The notes: generated by a model from the letters alone, not told the origin. A DNA stretch of 64,000 nt from JBEDUK01 sp040414485 (GCA_040414485.1 JBEDUK010000058.1:1-64000), one strand, 5' to 3'; numbered from the stretch's first letter, positions 51,339-60,375 are shown. Translations and numbers: made by a program.

Positions 51339-52139
51339 CTACTGCTCGGGCTTGGGGTTCGATGCCTTCTTCGCGGGCGCCGCCTGGGGTTCCCCGGGCC
51401 GGCGCCGGAGCTTGCCGGCGAGCCACACTATCGGGTCGTACTTCGCGTCGACCACACGCTCCTTCAGCGGGATGATCGCGTTGTCCGTGATGTGGATGTC
51501 CTCCGGACAGACCTCCGTGCAGCACTTCGTGATGTTGCACAGGCCGATGCCCATCCGCTTTCGCAGCAGCTCGCGGCGGTCGTTCGTGTCGAGCGGATGC
51601 ATCTCCAACTCGGCGAACTTGATGAACGTCCGCGGCCCGGAGAACGAGCGCTTGTTCGGCTCGTGGTCCCTGATCACGTGGCAGACGTCCTGGCAGAGGA
51701 AGCATTCGATGCAGCGGCGGAACTCCTGTGAGCGTTCGATGTCCTGCTGCTGCATCCGGTAGGTCCCGTCCGGATCGCGTGGGCGAGGCTTGAAGGCCGG
51801 CACGTTCTCGGCCATGGCGTAGTTGAACGAGACGTCGGTGACCAGGTCCTTGATCACGGGGAACGTGCGCATCGGCGAGACGGTGACGGGCTCGCCCTCG
51901 GGGAGCTCGTTCATCCGGGTCATGCACGTCAGGCGGGGGCGGCCGTTGACCTCTGCGCTGCACGAGCCGCAGCGGCCGGCTTTGCAGTTCCAACGGATGG
52001 CCAGGTCGTTCGCCTGCGTGGCCTGCACGCGGTGCAGGACGTCGAGGACCACCTCGCCCTCGTTCGCCTCCACCTGGTAGTCGCGGAAGTCGCCGCCCGA
52101 CCGGTCGCCGCGCCAGACCCGCATGGTCACGTCGCTCAT
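51339..52139 (-). CDS. Succinate dehydrogenase/fumarate reductase iron-sulfur subunit (Sdh1-type set)
   Basis: A 266-residue iron-sulfur protein. The [2Fe-2S] ligands are CKAGRCGSC and LTC, and the cubane ligands are CIECFLCQDVC and CNITKCCTEVC. It resembles the mycobacterial Sdh1 iron-sulfur subunit in size and partners. ATG 52139 is preferred to an upstream start that would overlap the flavoprotein gene. The C-terminus is Lys/Pro-rich. It lies 7 nt after the flavoprotein stop. Confidence 0.88.
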   Translation of the reverse strand: MSDVTMRVWRGDRSGGDFRDYQVEANEGEVVLDVLHRVQATQANDLAIRWNCKAGRCGSCSAEVNGRPRLTCMTRMNELPEGEPVTVSPMRTFPVIKDLVTDVSFNYAMAENVPAFKPRPRDPDGTYRMQQQDIERSQEFRRCIECFLCQDVCHVIRDHEPNKRSFSGPRTFIKFAELEMHPLDTNDRRELLRKRMGIGLCNITKCCTEVCPEDIHITDNAIIPLKERVVDAKYDPIVWLAGKLRRRPGEPQAAPAKKASNPKPEQ

Positions 52140-52146
52140 GTGCTCG

Positions 52147-53952
52147 TCAGCCCTTCTGCTCCTCGAACAAGCCCTTGAGCTCATCCGGCATCTGCGGCAG
52201 CGGCTCCTGCCTCACGGTCACTTCGCCGGAGGCCGGATCGCGGCCGACGACGACGTTGACCGAGCCGAACGCAGGGTCCGTCGCCGGGTAGTCGTCCCGG
52301 GTATGGCCGCCGCGGCTCTCCCTCCGCTCCAGGGCGGCGAGCGTGGTGCACCGCGCCACCGTGAGGAGCGAAGGGAGGTCGAGCGCCAGGTGCCAGCCGG
52401 GGTTGAAGTACCGGTTGCCCTCGACGCGGAGGTGAGCCGCGCGGTCCTCCAGCGTGTCGAGCTCGCCGAGCGCCTTTCGGAGCTCGTCCTCACGCCGGAT
52501 GATCCCGACCAGGACCTGCATGGTGTCCTGCAGGTCGCCCTGCACCGCGTAGGGATTCTCGGTGCCGTGCTCGCCGAACGCCTCGATGGCCCCCGCGGCC
52601 AGCCCCTGGACCTCGTCCTGATCGACCGCCGGCTGGCCTTCGAGGCCCGTTGCGGTGGCCGCGGCGTGCAGCCCTGCCCGCCGGCCGAAGACCAGCAGGT
52701 CCGACAGCGAATTGCCGCCCAGGCGGTTCGAACCGTGCATGCCGCCTGCGACCTCGCCGGCCGCGAACAGGCCGGGCACCGTGGACTCCTGCGTCTCGGC
52801 GTCCACGCGGACCCCGCCCATCACGTAGTGGCACGTCGGCCCGACCTCCATCGGTTCCTTCGTGATGTCGACGTCAGCCAGTTCCTTGAACTGCTGGTAC
52901 ATGCCCGGAAGCCGCCGCGTGATGTAGTCGGGCGTGCGCCGCGAGGCGATGTCCAGGTAGACCCCGCCGTGGGGCGAGCCGCGTCCGGCCTTCACCTCGC
53001 TGTTGATCGCCCTGGCGACCTCGTCGCGTGGGAGCAGGTCCGGCGTCCGGCGGGCGTTCTCCTTGTCGGTGTACCAGCGGTCGGCCTCCTCCTCGGTGTC
53101 GGCCGTCTCCGAGCGGAACATGTCGGGGACGTAGTCGAACATGAACCGCCGGCCCTCCCTGTTCTTCAGGACGCCGCCGTCGCCCCGCACGCCCTCCGTG
53201 ACCAGGATCCCGCGCACCGATGGCGGCCAGACCATCCCGGTGGGATGGAACTGGACGAACTCCATGTCGATCAGGTCGGCGCCGGCCCACAGCGCCAGCG
53301 CGTGCCCGTCGCCCGTGTACTCCCAGGAGTTCGACGTGATCCGCCACGCCTTGCCGATGCCCCCGGTCGCCAGGACCACCGCCTTCGCCTCGAACACGAC
53401 GAACGCGCCGGTCTCCCGGCGGTAGGCGAGCGCGCCGGAGATGCGTGCGCCGTCCTTCAGCAGCCGGATGACGGTGACCTCCATGTACACGTCGATCGGT
53501 TCGTGCATGGCCTTGTACTGGAGCGTCCGGATCATCTCCAGGCCCGTTCGGTCGCCGACGTGCGCCAGTCGCGCGTACCGATGGCCGCCGAAGTCCCGCT
53601 GCAGGATCCGCCCGTCGGGCGTCCGGTCGAACAGCGCGCCCCATTCCTCCAGTTCCAGAACGCGCTCCGGCGCCTCCTGGGCGTGGATCTGCGCCATGCG
53701 CCAGTTGTTCAGCATCTTGCCGCCGCGCATGGTGTCGCGGAAGTGGACCTGCCAGTTGTCCTGCGGGTAGACGTTCCCGAGGGCTGCCGCGATGCCACCC
53801 TCGGCCATCACCGTGTGGGCCTTCCCCAGCAGCGACTTGCAGATGAGCGCCGTCTTCGCGCCGGCGTTCGACGCCTCGATCGCGGCCCGAAGGCCAGCGC
53901 CGCCGGCCCCGATGACCAGGACGTCGAACCGGTGGGTCTCGAACTCGCTCAT
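52147..53952 (-). CDS. Succinate dehydrogenase/fumarate reductase flavoprotein subunit (Sdh1-type set)
   Basis: A 601-residue flavoprotein with FAD loop VLVIGAGGAGLRAAIEAS and the segment LGKAHTVMAEGGIAA, where a His sits near the flavinylation position. The active-site blocks are FVQFHPTGMV, GPTCHYVMGGV and ESRGGHTRDDYP. It is clearly different from the second flavoprotein, and matches the mycobacterial Sdh1 type, which pairs with a single large membrane subunit as here. Direction (succinate oxidation or fumarate reduction) cannot be read from sequence. Confidence 0.9.
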   Translation of the reverse strand: MSEFETHRFDVLVIGAGGAGLRAAIEASNAGAKTALICKSLLGKAHTVMAEGGIAAALGNVYPQDNWQVHFRDTMRGGKMLNNWRMAQIHAQEAPERVLELEEWGALFDRTPDGRILQRDFGGHRYARLAHVGDRTGLEMIRTLQYKAMHEPIDVYMEVTVIRLLKDGARISGALAYRRETGAFVVFEAKAVVLATGGIGKAWRITSNSWEYTGDGHALALWAGADLIDMEFVQFHPTGMVWPPSVRGILVTEGVRGDGGVLKNREGRRFMFDYVPDMFRSETADTEEEADRWYTDKENARRTPDLLPRDEVARAINSEVKAGRGSPHGGVYLDIASRRTPDYITRRLPGMYQQFKELADVDITKEPMEVGPTCHYVMGGVRVDAETQESTVPGLFAAGEVAGGMHGSNRLGGNSLSDLLVFGRRAGLHAAATATGLEGQPAVDQDEVQGLAAGAIEAFGEHGTENPYAVQGDLQDTMQVLVGIIRREDELRKALGELDTLEDRAAHLRVEGNRYFNPGWHLALDLPSLLTVARCTTLAALERRESRGGHTRDDYPATDPAFGSVNVVVGRDPASGEVTVRQEPLPQMPDELKGLFEEQKG

Positions 53953-53958
53953 GAACGC

Positions 53959-54750
53959 CTAGAAGAACCTTGGGTCGTGGATCGTCCCCGACGCCACGAG
54001 CCGGATGTAGAGGTCGGTGAGCGCCACCCACACCAGGCTCGCCCAGGCGAACTGCGGGTGCCGCGCGTTCAGGATCGACAGCCGCCGCCAGAACCGGTAC
54101 CGCAGCGGATGCTTCGAGAAGACGTCGACACTGCCGCCGCACAGGTGGCGGCACGAATGGCACGACAGCGAATAGGTCCACAGGGCCGCCGCGTTGATCA
54201 CGAGGATCACGGTACCGAGGCCCATGTGGCCCCAGTCGCCGGACGGCGAGCGGAACGCCAGGATGGCGTCCCAGGTCAGGATCACGTTGAAGATCAGCGC
54301 CAGGTAGAGGAAGTACCGGTGCGCGTTCTGCAGGATCAGCGGGAAGCGCGTCTCTCCGCTGTAACGGGCGCGCGGCTCCGCCACGGCGCATGCGGGTGGC
54401 GACAGCCAGAACGACCGGTAGTAGGCCTTGCGGTAGTAGTAGCAGGTGAGCCGGAACCCCAGCGGAACGATCAGGATCAGGATCGCCGGAGAGATGGTCC
54501 ACCAGGAACCCACGATCGAGACGTACGGCGCGCCGGACGAGGCGCAGTTCGCGGCGATGCAGGGCGAATAGAACGGCGAGATGTACGGCGCGGCGTAGTA
54601 GTTCGCGTTCTGGAAGGCCGCCCAAGTCGAATACACGACGAAGCCGAGCAGGACCACGGCGCTGGTCAGCGGCTGCGCCCACCACCGGTCAAGGCGGAGG
54701 GTCCGGGCGACGATCGCAGCGCGGCCTCCGGCCGCTGTTCGCGTGGCCAT
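53959..54750 (-). CDS. Single large membrane subunit of the Sdh1-type complex
   Basis: A 263-residue membrane protein with about five helices. Conserved His residues occur in the Cys/His-rich SLSCHSCRHLCGGS loop and in NAHRYFLYLAL, candidate haem ligands. Size and position (first gene, before flavoprotein and iron-sulfur genes) match the mycobacterial Sdh1 anchor. It starts at ATG 54750 and probably heads a seven-gene operon running to 47873, and perhaps on to 46247. Confidence 0.85.
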   Translation of the reverse strand: MATRTAAGGRAAIVARTLRLDRWWAQPLTSAVVLLGFVVYSTWAAFQNANYYAAPYISPFYSPCIAANCASSGAPYVSIVGSWWTISPAILILIVPLGFRLTCYYYRKAYYRSFWLSPPACAVAEPRARYSGETRFPLILQNAHRYFLYLALIFNVILTWDAILAFRSPSGDWGHMGLGTVILVINAAALWTYSLSCHSCRHLCGGSVDVFSKHPLRYRFWRRLSILNARHPQFAWASLVWVALTDLYIRLVASGTIHDPRFF

Positions 54751-54862
54751 GTGGTGTGGCGCCCTCGTCCCTTCCGATCCGCCCGGGTCCCCGACGGCCG
54801 GGCGGCGGGCAGTCTAACAAGACGCTCGGGCGGACCGGCCGCGCCGGCGTCCGGGCTCTGCG

Positions 54863-56665
54863 ATGCTTCGGCGCATGGCGATGGGAGGGAGGCGGCGGCG
54901 CTGGGTCGGGGCCGGGGTCCTGGTCCTGGCGGCCGCTGCCATCCTCGCCGCGGCCCGCACGCCGCTCCGATCTCCGGCGAACGAACGGGTGACCGATGAC
55001 GCGAGCGCGCCGTACGGCAGCCTCACGGGGTCCGTCGACGAGACGCTCCGGGCGTGCGGAACCGCTCGCTGGGCGCAGAACGAACCGTCAGTGGCGATCG
55101 ACCCGCACCGCCCGGACACGATCGCGGTCGGCGCGAACGACACCTGCGCCGGCGTGACGTCCGACTACCCCTGGATGGGCATCTACCGCTCGCAGGACGG
55201 CGGCTCGACATGGGCCGATTCACTGGTGCCCGGCTATCCGAGGGACCGGACGGTGGACGCCGTGACGGCGCCGGAACAGGGCTCGTGCGGCTTCTCCAGC
55301 GACCCGGCGTTGTCGTTCGACACCGGGGGGACGCTCTTCTACGGGTTCATCTGCGTCACGACCACACCGGGGTCCACCGGGCGGGACGACGCGGGGCAGG
55401 AGAGCGAAGCCGACGGCGAGGCGGGCCTGCCCGGGTTCGGCTCGACGGCGCCGCAGGCGCCACCGAGCGTGGCCTCGTCCTCGGCATACGTCGCGGTCTT
55501 CGACCGCGACGCCACGCACTTCGTCCGAACGGCCCTGGTCTCGGCCGGTGACCCTGCCCACGGGGTGTTCGAGGACAAGATCGACCTGACGGTCGACCAG
55601 ACGAGCGGCCCCGGGTCGGGGAACGTGTACGTGGCCTGGGCCGAATTCGGCTCCTCGCCCGGCCCGACCGTCATGTTCGCCCGGTCGACCGACGACGGCG
55701 CCACGTTCTCCACGCCGATCAGGGTCGACCGGACCGATGACTTCCAGCAATTCGCGGACCTGGCGGTCGGCCCGGACGGGACGCTCTACGTGGCCTTCCG
55801 CGACCGCGACCGCCTCCTGGTGTCGCGTTCGAGCGACCAGGGGCAGTCGTTCGCGGTCGTCGCGTCGCTCACGATCAGGCCGTTCGATTCGTGGTACTTC
55901 TCGGGCGGGCGGGAGGCGGATCGCGACTGCGGTGACGCCGTCGACTCCTGTCCCAGCGGCTTCACGTTCCCGCGGTTCGTCTCCGAGCCTGCGGTGGTCG
56001 CCGATGGAACCGGTGAGCACCTGATCTGGTCGGAAGGCGTGAAGGGCGGGCGCGGCAGGATCGTCGGGGTGAACTCCACCGACGGCGTCCACTGGTCATC
56101 TGCCGTGCCGCTGGACACCTCGAGCGCCGGCCACCAGTTCATGCCGACGGTCGCCTCGACCGGCGGCGTCCTTGCGGCGCTGTTCTACGATTCCCGGCGC
56201 GACCCCGCGTACGGCCCGCAGCGGCCACCGGGCAACCGCGCGGACGGTTCCAACGCCGGGCCGGCGGTGGACGTCGTGCTGGCGCGGTCGACCGACGGCG
56301 GGCGGACCTGGAGCGAGGTTCGCGTGACGGCCGAACCGATGGTGATCGGCTTCGAGACCTCGGACAGCGCACGAGTGCCGTTCATCGGGGACTACCTGGG
56401 GCTGTCGGGGTGGGAGGGCCGTTTCGCCTTCGCCTGGACGGACACCAGGGACGTCGCCCCGGGGACCGACTCCCGTCCCGGCCACGAGCAACCCGGCGAC
56501 GGGTTCGACGTCCTCATGCCGTGCACGTTCGACCCGGACTCGATCGGGGCTCAGGACTACGACAAGCCGGCGCGCAACGACCCGTGCCTGCGCCACGGAG
56601 GCCTGGACGTGAACATCTACGCCGCGGCCATCCCGTCGCGGTCGAAATGGGTCCCCGCCTCGTGA
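54863..56665 (+). CDS. Secreted BNR-repeat (sialidase-like) propeller protein
   Basis: A 600-residue exported protein. The signal region after an Arg-rich start is VGAGVLVLAAAAILAAA (residues about 16-32). Asp-box (BNR) repeats are visible as SQDGGSTW, STDDGATF, SSDQGQSF and STDGGRTW, giving a six-bladed sialidase-like propeller. The catalytic Arg triad and nucleophile Tyr of true sialidases are not evident, so enzymatic activity is uncertain. It is divergent from the sdh operon and almost abuts the convergent uspA-like gene. Confidence 0.8.
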   Translation: MLRRMAMGGRRRRWVGAGVLVLAAAAILAAARTPLRSPANERVTDDASAPYGSLTGSVDETLRACGTARWAQNEPSVAIDPHRPDTIAVGANDTCAGVTSDYPWMGIYRSQDGGSTWADSLVPGYPRDRTVDAVTAPEQGSCGFSSDPALSFDTGGTLFYGFICVTTTPGSTGRDDAGQESEADGEAGLPGFGSTAPQAPPSVASSSAYVAVFDRDATHFVRTALVSAGDPAHGVFEDKIDLTVDQTSGPGSGNVYVAWAEFGSSPGPTVMFARSTDDGATFSTPIRVDRTDDFQQFADLAVGPDGTLYVAFRDRDRLLVSRSSDQGQSFAVVASLTIRPFDSWYFSGGREADRDCGDAVDSCPSGFTFPRFVSEPAVVADGTGEHLIWSEGVKGGRGRIVGVNSTDGVHWSSAVPLDTSSAGHQFMPTVASTGGVLAALFYDSRRDPAYGPQRPPGNRADGSNAGPAVDVVLARSTDGGRTWSEVRVTAEPMVIGFETSDSARVPFIGDYLGLSGWEGRFAFAWTDTRDVAPGTDSRPGHEQPGDGFDVLMPCTFDPDSIGAQDYDKPARNDPCLRHGGLDVNIYAAAIPSRSKWVPAS

Positions 56666-56671
56666 AGCCTG

Positions 56672-57085
56672 TTACCGGACCACCAGCACGGGACGATCGG
56701 CCAGGTGGATCACCTTGTGGGTGACGCTCCCCAGCAGGATCCCGGCCATGTCGGAGAGTCCGCGCGAACCCAGCACGATCACGTCGGCGTCGAACTCCGT
56801 GGCTGCCACGAGGATCTGGTGCGCCGTCTGGTTGGCGACCACGTGCACGATCTCGCCCCGCGCGCTGATCCCGACATCCTTCAAGGACCGGACGGTCTCG
56901 TCGACCAGATCCGTGATCTCCTCGGGCGTCTCCGCCTCGATCGCGCCGGCGTAGCCGATGTAGCGCTCCACCACGTGGAACACGAGCACGTCGGCCTTGG
57001 ACGCGAGCGCCAGCCGCTGCACCAATTCGCACGCCCGAACGGACGGCTCGGACCCGTCGATCGCCAGGAGGATCTTCTCGAACAT
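56672..57085 (-). CDS. Universal stress protein (UspA family)
   Basis: A 137-residue single USP domain. The ATP-binding signature GSRGLSDMAGILLGS (G-x2-G-x9-G-S) is intact, and the N-terminal ILLAIDGSEPS strand is typical. Such proteins bind ATP and help survival under starvation or low oxygen. A GAGAGGAGG site precedes the ATG. It lies 6 nt from the end of the convergent BNR gene. Confidence 0.92.
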   Translation of the reverse strand: MFEKILLAIDGSEPSVRACELVQRLALASKADVLVFHVVERYIGYAGAIEAETPEEITDLVDETVRSLKDVGISARGEIVHVVANQTAHQILVAATEFDADVIVLGSRGLSDMAGILLGSVTHKVIHLADRPVLVVR

Positions 57086-57234
57086 CTCGGCCTCCTCTCG
57101 AATCGTCTTCCTGCGATGCGAGGGTAGGGATCACCGCCCGTGCGTCTTCCCGTCGAACGGCCCTCCACGGAGGGGCCGGGCGGCCCGGGGCCGCGCGGCC
57201 GGCGGCAGGTTCGCGCGGGTACGCTGTCGCCGAC

Positions 57235-58851
57235 ATGGCCGAACAGCCGACCGCGGGGGTGCCTGAGGACGACCGCCGGCGGACCGATGCCGGGATCGAG
57301 ATTCGGCCCGTCTACCGGCCGGACGATCTCGAGGAATTCGATCCGGACCGCGACTTGGGCGACCCGGGTTCGGCGCCGTTCACGCGGGGCGTCCACCGGA
57401 CCATGTACCGGGGCCGCGTGTGGACCATGCGCCAGTACGCGGGGATGGGGACGGCGCGCGACACGAACCGGCGGTTCCGCTACCTGCTCGAACGCGGCCA
57501 GACCGGCCTGTCGGTGGCGTTCGACCTTCCCACGCAGATGGGCTACGACAGCGACCACCCGCGCGCCGAGGGTGAGGTCGGCAAGACGGGCGTCGCGATC
57601 GACAGCGTCGACGACATGCGCGCGCTGTTCGATTCGATCCCGCTGGATCGGGTCACGACGTCGATGACGATCAATGCGACGGCGCCGATTCTTCTGCTGC
57701 TGTACGAGCTGGTCGCCGAGGAGCAGGGGGTCGCGGCCTCGGCATTGGGCGGAACGGTGCAGAACGACCTGCTGAAGGAGTACGCCGCGCGGGGCACCTA
57801 CATCTACCCGCCGAAGCCGTCGATGCGGCTGATCACCGACCTGTTCGCATATTGCCGCGAGCGCATCCCGAAGTGGAACACGATCTCGATCAGCGGTTAT
57901 CACATGCGCGAGGCGGGCTGCACCTCCGTGCAGGAGGTGGCGTTCACCTTGGCGAACGGCGCCGCGTACGTGCAGGCCGCGCTGGACTCCGGCCTGGCGG
58001 TGGACGAATTCGGTCCGCGGCTGTCGTTCTTCTTCGCCTGCCACATGAACGTGTTCGAGGAGGTGGCCAAGTTCCGCGCGGCTCGCCGGATGTGGGCCCG
58101 GATCATGCGGGAACGCTTCGGGGCGAAGGACCCGAAGTCGCTCATGCTCCGGTTCCACACCCAGACGGGCGGGGCGACGCTGACCGCGCAGCAGCCCCAG
58201 AACAACATCGTGCGGACCGCGTACGAGGCGCTGTCGGCGGTGCTCGGCGGGACCCAGTCGCTGCACACGAACTCGTTCGACGAGGCGCTGGCGCTGCCCA
58301 CGGAGCACGCGGTGCGGATCGCGCTTCGGACCCAGCAGGTGCTGGCATCGGAGACCGGCGTGGTGGACACCGTCGACCCGCTGGCCGGCTCGTACTTCGT
58401 CGAGTCGATGACGAACGAGATCGAGGCGCGGGCCTGGGAGCTGATCGAGAAGATCGACGGGATGGGCGGGTCCGTCGCGGCCATCGAGGCCGGATGGATG
58501 CAGGACGAGATCGCCGAATCGGCGTTCCGGGTCCAGCAGGGGGTCGAAGAGGGCTCACGGGTGATCGTGGGCGTGAACCGCTACGTGGAGCAGGGCGGGG
58601 ATGCCGAATCCCCCGAGCTGCAGACGATCGACCCCGCCGAGGTCGACGCGCAGATCGCGGGTGTGAGGGCCCTGCGGGCCTCGCGCGATCAGGCGTCGGT
58701 CGACGCCGCGCTGGGAGCCGTCGTGGAGGCCGCCCGCGGGACGGCGAACGTGCTGCACCCGATGCGGGAGGCGCTTGCCGCGCGGGCGACGCTCGGCGAG
58801 GTGAGCGACGCCCTGCGCGACGTCTTCGGCGTCTACGAGCCGTCCCGGTAG
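57235..58851 (+). CDS. Methylmalonyl-CoA mutase, catalytic (large) subunit
   Basis: A 538-residue TIM-barrel mutase chain without its own B12 domain. TMRQYAG keeps the Tyr that marks methylmalonyl-CoA mutase (Phe in isobutyryl-, Ile in hydroxyisobutyryl-CoA mutases), and PKPSMRLITD keeps the carboxylate-binding Arg. FDLPTQMGYDSDHPR is the family core. The B12 subunit gene is at 25469-25873. Converts methylmalonyl-CoA to succinyl-CoA. No MeaB chaperone gene is seen in the window. TACGCT (57220-57225) lies 9 nt before the ATG. Confidence 0.92.
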   Translation: MAEQPTAGVPEDDRRRTDAGIEIRPVYRPDDLEEFDPDRDLGDPGSAPFTRGVHRTMYRGRVWTMRQYAGMGTARDTNRRFRYLLERGQTGLSVAFDLPTQMGYDSDHPRAEGEVGKTGVAIDSVDDMRALFDSIPLDRVTTSMTINATAPILLLLYELVAEEQGVAASALGGTVQNDLLKEYAARGTYIYPPKPSMRLITDLFAYCRERIPKWNTISISGYHMREAGCTSVQEVAFTLANGAAYVQAALDSGLAVDEFGPRLSFFFACHMNVFEEVAKFRAARRMWARIMRERFGAKDPKSLMLRFHTQTGGATLTAQQPQNNIVRTAYEALSAVLGGTQSLHTNSFDEALALPTEHAVRIALRTQQVLASETGVVDTVDPLAGSYFVESMTNEIEARAWELIEKIDGMGGSVAAIEAGWMQDEIAESAFRVQQGVEEGSRVIVGVNRYVEQGGDAESPELQTIDPAEVDAQIAGVRALRASRDQASVDAALGAVVEAARGTANVLHPMREALAARATLGEVSDALRDVFGVYEPSR

Positions 58852-58878
58852 CGCCGCCCCGGCAGGCGGGGCGGCGCT
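58850..58878. terminator. Bidirectional hairpin terminator
   Basis: AGCGCCGCCCC (58850-58860) pairs perfectly with GGGGCGGCGCT (58868-58878), and one more G-C pair closes a five-base loop. The stem begins inside the mutase stop codon and lies 22 nt from the end of the convergent SRPBCC gene. Confidence 0.75.
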
Positions 58879-58900
58879 ACCTCAGTTGGGGACCCTGCGA

Positions 58901-60058
58901 TCAGCGCGATCGAGTAGACGTCCTGCTTCGGCCGCCGTTCCGGCTCGAATCGGACCCGCTGCCCGTGCGGGACGAGGTGCGGCCGTTCGTTCGTCCGTTG
59001 GTCCGGCCGTTCGATCCGCCCGACGACCTGCTCCTGCTCCCGCTCTGGGCGTTGCGCTGGCTCGTCCGGCCGCGGGACGAGCGCTGACCATCGCGGTCCT
59101 CGCCCTGATCACGGTCCTCGTCCTTGCGGCGTTCGTCGTCCTTCTGGGGATCCATCCGCTCGTCCTTCGACGGCTTGCGCGAGACGTCCGACGTGGCCTC
59201 CGCCGGCTCCATGGCCTCGTCGCCGCGGCCGGCCTCGGACCGGATCTCGCCCCGCCACGCGCCGGTCGCCTCGCGCCGAACCTCGACGAAGTTCTTGAAG
59301 AGCTTGAGGTCCTTGCGCGTGCGGCGCCGGGCCGAACGGAACCAGTTCCCGATCGACTCGACGAACCCGCGCGGATGGTAAAGCATCTGTACCATCACGC
59401 GGGTCAGCTCGTCGTCCAGGTCGTGGAACGTCACCACGCCGCGGACGTCCGTCCCGCCGGTCGAGCGCCACGCGATCCGGCGCGGCCGGAGCTGTTCGGT
59501 GATCTCTGCCGTCCACTGCCGGCGCGACGGCCCGATCTTCGCCTGCCACTGCGTCGTCTTGTCGTCCTTCTGCTCGACGCCCTGCACGGCCTTGAAGATC
59601 TGCGCGAACTCCTCGAACTGCGTCCACTGGTCGTAGACGACGCCGCGCGGCGCGCCGATGTCGATGTGCTCCTCGATGTAGAACTTCAGCTTCTTCTCGT
59701 GGCCTTCGCCCTGCTGGTCCTTGCCGTTGTCCCCGCCACCGCCGCCTCCGAGTGAGGAGGCAACCTTCATCGCCTTGCCGATCGGCGTCTTGGCGTCGGA
59801 GGCGGCCCCGGCGGCGGACGAAACCTTGCCCGCCACGTCGGACGCCTTCTTCACGGCGTCGCCGCCCTTCTCCACCATCTCCTTGCCCTTCTCCACGGTG
59901 GGGGCGAGACGCTTCTTGGCCTGCACGGCCGCGACGGCCGCCGATCCGATGCCGACGGCGGCGTTGGCGACCTTGCCCCAATCGGTGCCCGACTTCCCCA
60001 TGGGAACGCCGAGCACCTTCCTTCGCGGCTTCGTCGGAAGCATGTCCTTGAGCGCCAT
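58901..60058 (-). CDS. SRPBCC-family protein with cationic low-complexity tail (gas vesicle associated)
   Basis: A 385-residue protein in three parts. The N-terminus (1-120) is helical and Ala/Lys-rich, ending in a Gly6 linker. An SRPBCC/START-like ligand-pocket domain spans about 122-265 (EEHIDIGAPRGVVYDQW; LRPRRIAWRST). The tail (about 275-385) is disordered, first mixed-charge (KDDERRKDEDRDQGEDRD) and then Ser/Gly/Arg-rich with NGRT repeated three times. GAGGAGG precedes ATG 60058. It is divergent from gvpA across a shared 317-bp region. SRPBCC proteins accompany actinobacterial gvp clusters, so a structural or assembly role is likely. The hydrophobic ligand, if any, is unknown. Confidence 0.75.
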   Translation of the reverse strand: MALKDMLPTKPRRKVLGVPMGKSGTDWGKVANAAVGIGSAAVAAVQAKKRLAPTVEKGKEMVEKGGDAVKKASDVAGKVSSAAGAASDAKTPIGKAMKVASSLGGGGGGDNGKDQQGEGHEKKLKFYIEEHIDIGAPRGVVYDQWTQFEEFAQIFKAVQGVEQKDDKTTQWQAKIGPSRRQWTAEITEQLRPRRIAWRSTGGTDVRGVVTFHDLDDELTRVMVQMLYHPRGFVESIGNWFRSARRRTRKDLKLFKNFVEVRREATGAWRGEIRSEAGRGDEAMEPAEATSDVSRKPSKDERMDPQKDDERRKDEDRDQGEDRDGQRSSRGRTSQRNAQSGSRSRSSGGSNGRTNGRTNGRTSSRTGSGSDSSRNGGRSRTSTRSR

Positions 60059-60375
60059 CGTGTCCTCCTCGACTTGAACGACAGAAGCGCCGCTATGGTC
60101 CGTTCCGGCGGCGCCTTGCCGTCTGTTCTACCCAGGCGACGGGGGGCGCTACTCATAGGAACGCGCCGAATGATCGCGGCAGCGGAGTCCTGGTCGGCCG
60201 ATCGGCCCTCTCATCCGTGACCGGCCCCGGGGTGGGTTCGGAACGGTGTCGTTCGGGTACTGGCAGCCCTATCGACATTTGACCCGCGCCGGCCGAACGG
60301 GTGCGCCTCCAACAGATCTCCGGGCCGGATTCGGTGTCACGGCTGAATGGACCCGACGAAGGGTGGGATGACGAG
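60059..60375. other. Shared divergent promoter region of the gas vesicle cluster
   Basis: This is 317 bp between the SRPBCC gene and gvpA, with no gene seen. On the plus strand it carries a sigma-B-like element (60236-60260). On the minus strand a GGGTAG lies at 60133-60128, about 70 nt before the SRPBCC start, but without a good upstream box. Confidence 0.55.
60236..60260 (+). promoter_or_regulatory. Sigma-B/F-like promoter upstream of gvpA
   Basis: GTTC (60236-60239), 15 nt, then GGGTAC (60255-60260). This matches the actinobacterial general-stress sigma pattern GTTT-N15-GGGTAT at all but two positions. It predicts a leader of about 108 nt before the gvpA ATG. Confidence 0.5.

Noticed and set aside
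52123..54999. 958-codon plus-strand open frame opposite the Sdh1-type genes
   Set aside because: It is antisense to three recognised genes; its length comes only from GC-rich codon complementarity.
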